This document shows, piece by piece, positions 47,360-55,830 of a stretch of 64,000 nucleotides of DNA. A program made the translations under genes and the position numbers. How positions within the stretch are numbered: position 1 is the first letter of the stretch; each line of letters begins with the position of its first letter. The notes under the pieces are model-generated. The model saw only the letters and a list, made by a program, of their open reading frames with translations. It did no database searches and was not told the DNA's origin. Source of the DNA: an uncultured Porphyromonadaceae bacterium (lineage in GTDB: Bacteria > Bacteroidota > Bacteroidia > Bacteroidales > Muribaculaceae); assembly GCA_902461565.1 (NCBI GenBank), contig CABPYL010000015.1, positions 1-64,000 on the forward strand, written 5' to 3'.

Positions 47360-47729
47360 TGTTTTGGCGGTTTTTATCGGCAGCGGACTGGGCGGTGCCT
47401 GCCGCTTTCTTTGCAGCCGCTGGATTCAGTCGCTGGTTCCGCAGGCATTGTTTCCCTGGGGCACATTTGCGGTGAATGTGGCTGGGTGCTTTATCATCGG
47501 ACTGCTGTACGGAATTTTCGACCGCGGCGCGTTGCTGAATCCCGAACTGCGGATGCTGCTTACAGTAGGTTTCTGCGGCGGGTTTACAACGTTCTCTACG
47601 TTCATTAACGAGAACTACCTTCTTTTTACTCACTCTGCAACGCATGCCCTGATGGCTTTCGGCTACCTGCTGGCGAGTGTCGCCGCCGGATTTGTGATGC
47701 TGTATGCCGGCCACAGGCTTGCATCATGA
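47346..47729 (+). CDS. crcB: CrcB/Fluc fluoride channel
   Basis: The product is 127 residues with four membrane helices, as usual for Fluc proteins that act as dual-topology dimers. Hallmarks: VFIGSGLGGACRF, the pore motif LFPWGTFAVNVAGCFIIG, and GFCGGFTTFSTFINEN with the conserved Phe-box and TTFSTF. It exports fluoride. Translation may be coupled to the upstream 19-codon ORF. It is transcribed away from speA. Confidence 0.92.
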   Translation: MSWISVLAVFIGSGLGGACRFLCSRWIQSLVPQALFPWGTFAVNVAGCFIIGLLYGIFDRGALLNPELRMLLTVGFCGGFTTFSTFINENYLLFTHSATHALMAFGYLLASVAAGFVMLYAGHRLAS

Positions 47730-47794
47730 TGCCAATCGGTATTATTGGCTGTAAAATCCGCATTTCGTCCAACACTTTTTCGACGGTACGTTGT

Positions 47795-47802
47795 TAATTT
47801 TG
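47795..47802 (+). promoter_or_regulatory. -7 element of the aldo/keto reductase-uvrA2 pair
   Basis: TAATTTTG, 34 bp before the aldo/keto reductase start. A TTT-rich -33 region is present but is not an exact TTTG at standard spacing. Confidence 0.5.
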
Positions 47803-47836
47803 TTGCAGAGAAAAACTAACATAACAGGAAAAAAAG

Positions 47837-48676
47837 ATGAAAACAGTTACATTGAGCAACGGCGTTGTTATGCCGCAGATAGGATATGGCGTGTATCAGG
47901 TAGAACCCGCCGAGTGTGAACGGTGTGTAAGCGATGCCCTTAAAGTGGGTTACCGTATGATAGACACTGCGCAGGCTTACCATAACGAAGAAGGCGTAGG
48001 CGCTGCCGTGGCAAAGAGCGGTATTGCGCGCGACGAGCTGTTCCTCGTATCCAAAATATGGATTTCCAACTATGGCTACGAAAAGGCAAAGGCTTCGATT
48101 GACGAGAGTCTCCGCAAGCTCGGGACGGACTATATCGACCTTATGCTGCTGCACCAGCCCTTCTGCGACCGCTATGGCGCCTACCGTGCTCTCGAGGCCG
48201 CATATAAGGAAGGCAAACTCCGCGCTATCGGCGTGAGCAACTTCTACCCCGACCACTTTATCGACCTTGCGAGCAACGTTGAGATTGCGCCGATGGTGAA
48301 TCAGGTTGAGACGCATGTTTTCGACCAGGAAATCATGCCGCAGAAGTATATGAAGGAGTTCGGCACGCACATGATGGCATGGGCGCCTCTCGCCGAAGGC
48401 CGCAACAACTTCTTCTCCAATCCCGTGCTTGAGGCTATCGGTAAAAAATATGGTAAATCCGTCGCCCAGGTTGCGCTCCGCTGGCTGCTGCAGCGCGATG
48501 TTATTATCATTCCCAAATCCACCCATATAGAGCGTATGGAGCAGAATATCAATATTCTGGACTTCGAGTTGTCTGCCGATGATATGGACGAAATAGCAAA
48601 GCTCGATATCGGCAAGAGTCTGTTCTTCGACCATCACGATCCCGAGGTGGTGAAGATGTTTATGGGATGGCGCTGA
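47837..48676 (+). CDS. Aldo/keto reductase
   Basis: The product is 279 residues, a cytoplasmic NADPH-dependent TIM barrel. The catalytic set is visible: Asp and Tyr in RMIDTAQAYHNEEGVG, Lys in ELFLVSKIWI, and His in DLMLLHQPF. The cofactor-binding end IPKSTHIERMEQN is present. It is closest to the AKR families annotated as 2,5-diketo-gluconate reductase or general aldehyde reductase; the substrate is not readable. The last 10 bp overlap the start of the uvrA-like gene, so the two are coupled. Confidence 0.92.
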   Translation: MKTVTLSNGVVMPQIGYGVYQVEPAECERCVSDALKVGYRMIDTAQAYHNEEGVGAAVAKSGIARDELFLVSKIWISNYGYEKAKASIDESLRKLGTDYIDLMLLHQPFCDRYGAYRALEAAYKEGKLRAIGVSNFYPDHFIDLASNVEIAPMVNQVETHVFDQEIMPQKYMKEFGTHMMAWAPLAEGRNNFFSNPVLEAIGKKYGKSVAQVALRWLLQRDVIIIPKSTHIERMEQNINILDFELSADDMDEIAKLDIGKSLFFDHHDPEVVKMFMGWR

Positions 48677-51195
48677 CTGATAAATTTAAACCGGATATCC
48701 GGCACGAGGCTCCGGCACAGATAATTGTGCGCGGGGCTCGTGTGCATAATCTCAGGAATGTTGACGTAGACGTTCCTTTGAACTGCATTACGGCCATTGC
48801 GGGAGTATCTGGCTCGGGCAAATCGTCGCTCGCCCTTGGTGTGCTGTATGCCGAGGGCTCGCGACGCTATCTGGAATCGCTGTCGACTTTTATCCGCTAT
48901 AAGATTGCAATGTCGCAGACGGCGCAGGTCGACGAGGTGCTGTATGTTCCTGCTGCAATTGCCTTGCACCAGCGCCCGGCCGTCCCCGGTATACGCTCTA
49001 CCTTTGGTACCGGTACCGAACTGTTGAACAGTCTGCGCCTTATGTTCTCTCGTCTGGCGGAACACTGTTGTCCCAAATGCGGACATTATCATAAGCCTAC
49101 GATAGACGTCGCCGCCGAGAAAGAACTTGTCTGCGAGGCCTGCGGGAATCATTTCTATGCGCCATCGGCCGAGAACCTCTCGTTTAACAGTTCCGGTGCC
49201 TGCAAGAAATGCGGAGGTACAGGCACTGTGATGAACGTTGACTTCGCGACGCTTGTGCCCGACGAGAATCTGAGTATCGTGCAAGGTGCCGTGGCACCGT
49301 GGAATTCGCTGATGTGGTCGCTTATGAGCGATGTTGTCGGTACAATGGGCGTGCGCACCGATGTGCCCTTCAAGGACCTTACCGCCAAAGAACGCGACAT
49401 CGTGTTCAACAGTCCGATGGAGAAGCACCATATACTATACAAACCCAAGAACGGAGGTATGGCGGTACCTCTCGACTTTACATATTACAGCCCGGAAAAT
49501 TCCGTTCTGAATGCTCTATCGAAGGTGAAGGACGACAAGGGTATGAAGCGCGTGGAAAAATTCCTGCATGCTGATGTGTGCCCCGCCTGCCACGGCACGC
49601 GCCTTTCGGAAGCTGCACGTGCTCCGCGCATCGGCGGGAAGAGCCTCGACCAAGTTTGTGAGATGACTCTCGGTGAATGCCTGCAGTGGGTGGATTCTGT
49701 GCCCGACAAACTTCCGGAGGATATGCGGTCTATGGCGGTGGCTATTGTGGAATCTTTCGATGTGGCGGCCCGGAGGCTGATGGATCTGGGACTGTCGTAC
49801 TTAACGCTGGACCGTACTGCCTCCACGCTTTCCACGGGAGAGCGCCAACGCATGCAGCTTGCCCGCGTGGTGCGCAATCGTACAACCGGAGTGCTGTATG
49901 TGCTCGACGAGCCTTCGATAGGTCTGCATCCAGCGAATATCGAAGGCCTTAAGGGTGTTATGCACGACCTTGTGCGCGACGGAAATTCCGTTGTTCTTGT
50001 CGACCACGACGTTGAAATACTTCGCGATGCCGACTGGGTGATAGAAATGGGGCCGGGCGCCGGAAGCAGCGGCGGCAATGTGATTGCCATGGGCACCATA
50101 TCCGATATTGAGGATAATCCGAAGTCGCTGATAGGACTGTTTTTGGCCGGTAAGGCCGAGAACCGCATACTACCCGACGTGCCGTTTGATGAGATTTTTG
50201 CCGGGGGTGCCATACGGATGCAGACGAATGCCGTCCACACCGTTAAGCCTCTCGATGTGGCTATTCCGAAAGGGCGCATGACGGTTATTACCGGTGTCTC
50301 TGGTTCGGGAAAGACAACGATGGTGCTGGAGAGTCTTGTGGCAGGTCTGCAGGCACTGACAAACGGACGGTGTCTGCCGCCGACGGTGCGGAGCATCGAT
50401 GCCGACGGAATCGCCAACGTGAAACTTATAGATTCAACCCCGATAGGCGCCAACGTGCGCTCCACCGTAGCCACTTATGCAAATATCCACGACGATCTGC
50501 GCAAGATTTACGCAAAAACCACAGCCGCCAAGGATGCTGGTTACAAGGCCGGAGATTTCTCCTATAATACCGGCAGCCTGCGTTGCCCCGTGTGCGACGG
50601 CACAGGTACCGTTAATCTTGATGTGCAGTTTTTGCCGGATGTGGACATTCCGTGCCCGGAGTGCCGCGGGTCGCGTTATGCCAGAGAGGCATATTCCGTG
50701 CGGCTCACCAACAAAGCCGGGGAAAGTTTCGCGCTGCCGCGTCTTATGGAAAAAAATATATCCGATGCCATAGGACTTATGGCCGACCACCGCAGCGTGA
50801 GTGCCCGTCTGAGCACACTCGAGCATCTTGGGCTGGGCTATCTCACCTTGGGTGAGGCCACGCCAAGGCTGTCCGGCGGCGAGGCGCAACGTCTGAAACT
50901 GGCCTCCGAGATGGGGCGCATGCAGCACGACTCGCTTTTCGTGTTCGACGAACCGTCAATAGGTCTGCATCCGCTTGACGTGCGCACGCTTTTGCGTGTG
51001 TTCAGGCACCTTATAGACCAGGGAGCCACAATCGTTATCATCGAGCATGACCTTGATATTATCCGTAATGCCGACTGGGTGATAGACATGGGCCCCGGCG
51101 GCGGCGAGGCCGGAGGCACAATCGTAGCCACCGGCACCCCGGCCCAAATTGCCGCCAACCCCGCAAGCCTCACCGGTCGGTACATTTATAAGTAG
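48667..51195 (+). CDS. UvrA-like ABC ATPase lacking the UvrB-binding domain (UvrA2 type)
   Basis: The product is 842 residues; canonical UvrA is about 940. Two ABC modules are complete: Walker A GVSGSGKSSLA and GVSGSGKTTMV, signatures LSTGERQRMQLARV and LSGGEAQRLKLASEM. Cys pairs typical of the zinc modules are present (CCPKCGH, CEACGNH, CKKCGGTG, CPVCDGTG, CPECRGSR). Between STFGTGTELLNSLRLMFSRL and the first Cys pair the ~100-residue UvrB-interaction region of UvrA1 is missing. That is the class II UvrA2 pattern, linked in some species to DNA-drug tolerance. It overlaps the aldo/keto reductase gene by 10 bp. Confidence 0.88.
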   Translation: MALTDKFKPDIRHEAPAQIIVRGARVHNLRNVDVDVPLNCITAIAGVSGSGKSSLALGVLYAEGSRRYLESLSTFIRYKIAMSQTAQVDEVLYVPAAIALHQRPAVPGIRSTFGTGTELLNSLRLMFSRLAEHCCPKCGHYHKPTIDVAAEKELVCEACGNHFYAPSAENLSFNSSGACKKCGGTGTVMNVDFATLVPDENLSIVQGAVAPWNSLMWSLMSDVVGTMGVRTDVPFKDLTAKERDIVFNSPMEKHHILYKPKNGGMAVPLDFTYYSPENSVLNALSKVKDDKGMKRVEKFLHADVCPACHGTRLSEAARAPRIGGKSLDQVCEMTLGECLQWVDSVPDKLPEDMRSMAVAIVESFDVAARRLMDLGLSYLTLDRTASTLSTGERQRMQLARVVRNRTTGVLYVLDEPSIGLHPANIEGLKGVMHDLVRDGNSVVLVDHDVEILRDADWVIEMGPGAGSSGGNVIAMGTISDIEDNPKSLIGLFLAGKAENRILPDVPFDEIFAGGAIRMQTNAVHTVKPLDVAIPKGRMTVITGVSGSGKTTMVLESLVAGLQALTNGRCLPPTVRSIDADGIANVKLIDSTPIGANVRSTVATYANIHDDLRKIYAKTTAAKDAGYKAGDFSYNTGSLRCPVCDGTGTVNLDVQFLPDVDIPCPECRGSRYAREAYSVRLTNKAGESFALPRLMEKNISDAIGLMADHRSVSARLSTLEHLGLGYLTLGEATPRLSGGEAQRLKLASEMGRMQHDSLFVFDEPSIGLHPLDVRTLLRVFRHLIDQGATIVIIEHDLDIIRNADWVIDMGPGGGEAGGTIVATGTPAQIAANPASLTGRYIYK

Positions 51196-51352
51196 CGTAT
51201 AGGTAGCGGCTGCCTTTAAAATCGCGAAAAATACTTATAATACCTTGCAGGGCTTTGTGAATGGATTTTTTTGTGTGACTCTTTCGCTCCGTTTTTTTAC
51301 TGACATCTGCAATGTTTTTTCTCGTAGAGTGGAAAAATTTAAAATTTATTCG

Positions 51353-51360
51353 TATGTTTG
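51353..51360 (+). promoter_or_regulatory. -7 element before the DUF3857/transglutaminase gene
   Basis: TATGTTTG, 46 bp before the TTG start at 51406. Confidence 0.5.
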
Positions 51361-51405
51361 CAGATAAATAATTGTTGAAAGTTTTTAAATCTGCCTTTAA
51401 TACCA

Positions 51406-53265
51406 TTGAATCCTAAGTCCTTGAAGCGCTTTTCTGTTCTGCTGATTTTCCTGGGAATGCTCGCGACGGCTGTCTGCGCCACGTCGTCCGACGATAATAT
51501 TTTTATCGCCGAACGCACCGTGACATGTCGGCTGAACGCGCGCGACGGCCGTGTCTCCGGTGCAAAAGTATCGCAGGATTATACCATGACGGCGCGCCGT
51601 GTCCACGATATGGGGCTGCTTGTGACTTTCTACGGCTGCAACTCCACGGTTGACAATGCAAGCGCTACCGGAGGCAAGCCTCAGTACCGCGCATGGGAAG
51701 ACGGTGACATCTTCTACTCCGGAACACGCGCATGTCTGCTTCCGGTCGAGGTGAAGCCTGGAAAAAATTCGCAGGCCCGCTTTCAGGTTTCGTACGCGAG
51801 TCCCGAATTTATTGACGACATAATGCTGACATCGTCGCTCTATGACATCGCCCGCGAGCAGGTGTCCGTGCATATTCCCGCCGAAGTCGCCGAAAGGGTG
51901 ACCGTTGACATCCTCAACGCCACAGGACGCGAAAAGACTACACGCGAAGTCGACGCCAAAGGCAATGTTACTGTCATTGTGACCGTCGACAGCGTGGAGG
52001 CCTTCAGTCGCGAACCGATGATGCCCGAAGCCGCCGTCTGCATCCCGATGGTGCGGATCAATGCCGCGTTTGCCGACCTCAGCGAACTCTACGCCTATCT
52101 GCGCGTCAAACTCGAGCCGCTCGACACGCCGGACACCGAAATCGCGGCGCTGGCCGCGCGTCTTGCCGCCGAAGCGGGACCAGACACTTTGGCCCGTATC
52201 GATGCGGTCGCCCGCTGGGTGCGCGAGAACATACGCTATGTAGCCATCGAGTATGGAGAACTGGCCCACAAACCATCGCCCGCTTCCGAAGTATTCGCCA
52301 AGCGATACGGCGACTGCAAGGGTTCAGCCAATCTCATCTGCGCGCTTCTTCGCGCTGTCGGCATCGACGGTCGGCGTGTTTGGGTCGGAACAAAAGGCGC
52401 TGTTCCGGAGCCATTCAGCGCACGGCCGGGTCTGGGCACCGCCAACCATATGATTGCCGCGGCTGTCGTGGGCGACAGCATTGTTTACATTGACGGCACT
52501 ACCTCGTTTGCTCCGCGTGGATTTGTGCCGCCGTCTATCGCCGGTCAGGAGTGCATGATTGAGAACGGCGACACGTTTATCCTCGCCAAAGTCTGCGCCC
52601 CCTGTCCCGCCCAAAGCGTTCTCCGACAGACCGGCAGCATGGAAATCGACGGTACGGCGCTACGCGGCCCCATGCGCTACGACATGAGCGGCGTATGGCG
52701 GTGTATGATCGAGTCGATCATGTCTGGAAGCAACGCCACGCGACGCTCCCAGGTTCTCGCGGCTTTTCTGGCCAAGGGACGCAAGAGCGTCACCATCGAC
52801 AATGCCGAACTTTTACCCTCTCCGGCCTACGACGCCGACACCTCGTCAATTGCGGCCTCAATCTGCGACAACGAAGCCGTGAGGGCTGTCTCGGCCCGCT
52901 CACGGCTTTATGTCATGCCACGCCCCCTGCGTATGGCTCAGATCGCCACTGTCGACGCCCGCAAGCGCAGACTACCCGTCGATTGCAGCGATTTCCTGCC
53001 GGTCGAATCCGACATTCTCATTGAAATTCCCCAAGGCTATGTAGCCGACGGACTCCCACGCACCGCCACAGTCGACAATCCTTGGTTTGAAGGCCATGTG
53101 ACATACAGCGCCGGACACGGCAATACCGTCCGTTGCACGGCCGCTCTATATCAGCGGCGCGAAAATGCCGCACCCGACGAAGCCGCCGCATGGAACGAGG
53201 CCGTGAAAGATGTGGAGAAAGCATCGAACACGGCACTCGTACTGCTCCGCAAACCTTCCGAATGA
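51406..53265 (+). CDS. Secreted DUF3857/transglutaminase-like protein, catalytic triad intact
   Basis: The likely start is a TTG at 51406 (MNPKSLKRFSVLLIFLGMLATAVCA, a clear signal peptide), because no suitable ATG lies upstream. The product is 619 residues. The N-terminal DUF3857-like beta domain covers about residues 30-240. The transglutaminase-like core follows: Cys in RYGDCKGSANLICALL, His in GTANHMIAAAV, Asp in VYIDGTTSF. This papain-like fold in Bacteroidetes is usually an uncharacterised envelope peptidase or amidase. It precedes a related gene by ~46 bp. The codon choice (many GTC/CTC/CGC) differs from that of the flanking genes. Confidence 0.85.
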   Translation: MNPKSLKRFSVLLIFLGMLATAVCATSSDDNIFIAERTVTCRLNARDGRVSGAKVSQDYTMTARRVHDMGLLVTFYGCNSTVDNASATGGKPQYRAWEDGDIFYSGTRACLLPVEVKPGKNSQARFQVSYASPEFIDDIMLTSSLYDIAREQVSVHIPAEVAERVTVDILNATGREKTTREVDAKGNVTVIVTVDSVEAFSREPMMPEAAVCIPMVRINAAFADLSELYAYLRVKLEPLDTPDTEIAALAARLAAEAGPDTLARIDAVARWVRENIRYVAIEYGELAHKPSPASEVFAKRYGDCKGSANLICALLRAVGIDGRRVWVGTKGAVPEPFSARPGLGTANHMIAAAVVGDSIVYIDGTTSFAPRGFVPPSIAGQECMIENGDTFILAKVCAPCPAQSVLRQTGSMEIDGTALRGPMRYDMSGVWRCMIESIMSGSNATRRSQVLAAFLAKGRKSVTIDNAELLPSPAYDADTSSIAASICDNEAVRAVSARSRLYVMPRPLRMAQIATVDARKRRLPVDCSDFLPVESDILIEIPQGYVADGLPRTATVDNPWFEGHVTYSAGHGNTVRCTAALYQRRENAAPDEAAAWNEAVKDVEKASNTALVLLRKPSE

Positions 53266-53311
53266 CGAATACTTTCCTCTCTCGACATAATCGACAATTT
53301 TGCAATATGAT

Positions 53312-55531
53312 ATGACAATGAACGGAAAAACTATCTTGCGCGCACTCGCCGTCGGCGCGCTGTTTCTTACAATCTCATCCGTCCCCGCTGTCGCCGGCAT
53401 CAACAACGGTTTCTTCAAAAAAGCCGCCGAGAAAGTCTGGTCGCTCGGCAACGACAGTGTTTTCAATCCGGCGACCCCTGTCTCCGACAGCATAGCCCGC
53501 AGACAGTCGGCAGTGATTATTGCCCGTCAGGACCATTTCGAAACTAAACGCGAAGAACAGAACACCATATACGACGCCACCGGCCGTACTAACCGCACCA
53601 TCGTGCGCCACATCCGCCGGAGCATGGTGCGTCTGCTCGACCAGAGTGCCGTCGACTATTATTCGGACTTTGAATTCGGAGGCACCACAGTGCGCCGCGA
53701 CTATGGTATCGTGCTCGACGTCATGGTCGAGAACGCATTCGGAGTCCGCATCCATAAGTCTGACGGCAGAATTGTAACAATCGACCCGTCCACCGCCCTC
53801 GAAGTCAGTGACGGCAAGAAGGGCGGCAAAAACAAATCGTTCAAAATTGCCATTCCGTCTCTCGAGACCGGCGACGTCATCGAATATTTCTACTACACCG
53901 AATACATGAAAGAACGTGGCGGCGTCTGCGGACTCAACATCGAGTTGAGCGACCGCTATCCCGTCTTGACCCGCCTGGTCACAGGCAGACTTGACCGCGA
54001 TCTCACTGCCGAGTTCTACAGTTACAACGGCGCGCCCAAAGTTTTTGGAACAGTCGAGAAGGATTGCATCAACGCCTGGATGCGCTGCGACAACGTTCCC
54101 GCCGTCTCATTCGGCAAATTTCTATTTCCCGAACGCCAGTTGCCCTTTGTACGCCTCAACGTGCTCAACAACTATGTCCTGCCCGACGAGCAGACTTTCC
54201 AGGCAACCACGACCCGCCGCGGAGGCATCTACAACAGCATATCCTCCGGCCCAATTATCAACGAGGCCAAGGAGTATATCGCCCATCTGGACGCCCTGTT
54301 GTGGAAATCTACCCGTCAGATCAGTCCGCTCCCTTCGCGAGCCCTGAAGATGGCCAGAAACTTCGTGAAGTCACACCCCTCCGCCACACCCCGCGAAATT
54401 GCCGACGCTGCTTATCTGGCATTGCGCTACTGCAACCACACGGCCGACGATGACGATAAGATCGGCTCTTCGTTCCTGCTGTCCATGTTCCTAAAGGACG
54501 TGCTGGAACGCCTTGAGATTTTCCCGCTTGAGGCTACAGGTATCGGATTGGTCAACTCGCGCGAGGAGGTTCCGACTGACGAACTTTCGGGATGGGACCA
54601 GAGCAACTTCGTCGCTTGTGCAGGCGACAGCGTCTATCTCATGTTCCCCGGCTTCAACATCGCCCCCGGCGAATTGCCAGGCGAGTTTCAGGGCGAGCAG
54701 GGCCATTGGTTCAATGGCCGTCTGCGCGAAATGACCAAAGTCTCCCCAGTGAACAATTTCACCGTTCCAGACCGTAAATACGCCGGAAACTATGTAAAGG
54801 CCGAACTCACGGTCTCGCTCGCCGACGACGATCCCGCCGCGCTGCATGTGTTACGCGACGTGCGTCTCAGCGGCAGCGGCAAACGCTTTGGAGAAGACCT
54901 CGTCGACCGCGCCGAATGGATTGCCGGCGTTGAAAAATACTTAGGTATTGACAACAAACCCTATCGTATCAAAGGCTACGACGCCAAAGAACGCGACGAC
55001 GAATTGCGTGAGGCCCTGATGGCTGAATGTGCCGACGTGACAGGCGTCAGACCCGACAGCGTGATGGAATATGAAATCCTCGAACGCGGATTCCTGCCCG
55101 GACGCGACGAGATGCACTACACCACCACAGCCCGTTTCAGCGGCCTTGTCGACAACCTCGGCGACGATATCTCCGTCACCCTCGGACGTCTTGCCGGATA
55201 TGTCGAGAAACTCGAAGGCAGCGAACGCGAGCGTCTTCTCGACGCCATGCTTCCCACGGCATTTCAGAACATCCATCTGATCACATTCAAAGTTCCGCAG
55301 GGCTATAAGGTCGACACCACTTCGCTCAACGAGTTCAACCGCATCGCTTCAAATTCTCTCGGCATCTTCATGGCCAACGCCAAAGTCGACGACAATGGCG
55401 ACGTCGTGATTCAATGCGTGCTGCGTGTAAAGATGGCCGACGTTCCACTGAACGCATGGCCCCTTATGCGCGACCTCTACGATGCCGGCTCCCGTTTTGC
55501 AGACGCCGCCATAGTCTTCGTAAAAGCCTAA
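53312..55531 (+). CDS. Secreted DUF3857 protein with degenerate transglutaminase domain
   Basis: The ATG at 53312 is used, with a second ATG at 53318; the product is ~739 residues with a signal peptide (ALAVGALFLTISSVPAVAG). The DUF3857 domain covers about residues 60-290 (VLDVMVENAFGVRIHKSDGR, LETGDVIEYFYYTEYMK). In the transglutaminase region (about 340-460) the Cys motif of the upstream neighbour (GDCKGSA) aligns with DDKIGSS, and the His position with QSNFVACA. The triad therefore seems lost, making this a likely pseudoenzyme partner. It shares the GTC-rich codon use of the upstream gene. Confidence 0.82.
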   Translation: MTMNGKTILRALAVGALFLTISSVPAVAGINNGFFKKAAEKVWSLGNDSVFNPATPVSDSIARRQSAVIIARQDHFETKREEQNTIYDATGRTNRTIVRHIRRSMVRLLDQSAVDYYSDFEFGGTTVRRDYGIVLDVMVENAFGVRIHKSDGRIVTIDPSTALEVSDGKKGGKNKSFKIAIPSLETGDVIEYFYYTEYMKERGGVCGLNIELSDRYPVLTRLVTGRLDRDLTAEFYSYNGAPKVFGTVEKDCINAWMRCDNVPAVSFGKFLFPERQLPFVRLNVLNNYVLPDEQTFQATTTRRGGIYNSISSGPIINEAKEYIAHLDALLWKSTRQISPLPSRALKMARNFVKSHPSATPREIADAAYLALRYCNHTADDDDKIGSSFLLSMFLKDVLERLEIFPLEATGIGLVNSREEVPTDELSGWDQSNFVACAGDSVYLMFPGFNIAPGELPGEFQGEQGHWFNGRLREMTKVSPVNNFTVPDRKYAGNYVKAELTVSLADDDPAALHVLRDVRLSGSGKRFGEDLVDRAEWIAGVEKYLGIDNKPYRIKGYDAKERDDELREALMAECADVTGVRPDSVMEYEILERGFLPGRDEMHYTTTARFSGLVDNLGDDISVTLGRLAGYVEKLEGSERERLLDAMLPTAFQNIHLITFKVPQGYKVDTTSLNEFNRIASNSLGIFMANAKVDDNGDVVIQCVLRVKMADVPLNAWPLMRDLYDAGSRFADAAIVFVKA

Positions 55532-55707
55532 CCTCCCCACTCCTGTAGCAACGCCCTCAACATGGAACGGAGGCGTCTCGACCTCGTGTATCGTCCACAT
55601 CCTCGCACTACTATACACCAATCCTGTTCCTCCTCCGAAAAATCGGCAAGCGATGTTACCGTTCTGTCCTGAGGCTGCAAGGAAAATAAAGATGATCGCC
55701 CCTTCGC
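55528..55707 (-). other. Gap between genes with a weak minus-strand open frame
   Basis: The 299-bp gap 55532-55830 holds a 59-codon open frame on the minus strand (text such as DRTVTSLADFSEEEQDWC) with no upstream ATG and no known family. Its base use resembles the preceding GC-rich genes. It may be a decayed gene fragment or chance. The remainder carries only the promoter of the next gene. Confidence 0.2.
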
Positions 55708-55792
55708 TTACTGCTGCACGATGATGAAGTCTGCACAGTCCAAACACTATATGAAGTTAGAAGATAAAATTTCCAGATCTGGATTTTTTGCG

Positions 55793-55800
55793 TACATTTG
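55793..55800 (+). promoter_or_regulatory. -7 element of the fibronectin-type secreted protein
   Basis: TACATTTG, 31 bp before the ATG at 55831. Confidence 0.5.
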
Positions 55801-55830
55801 TGTCTTGATTTAAACAAATAAACCATCAAA

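Noticed and set aside
47313..47714. A 133-residue minus-strand protein
   Set aside because: It lies entirely opposite crcB, whose membrane helices and fluoride-channel motifs are clear.
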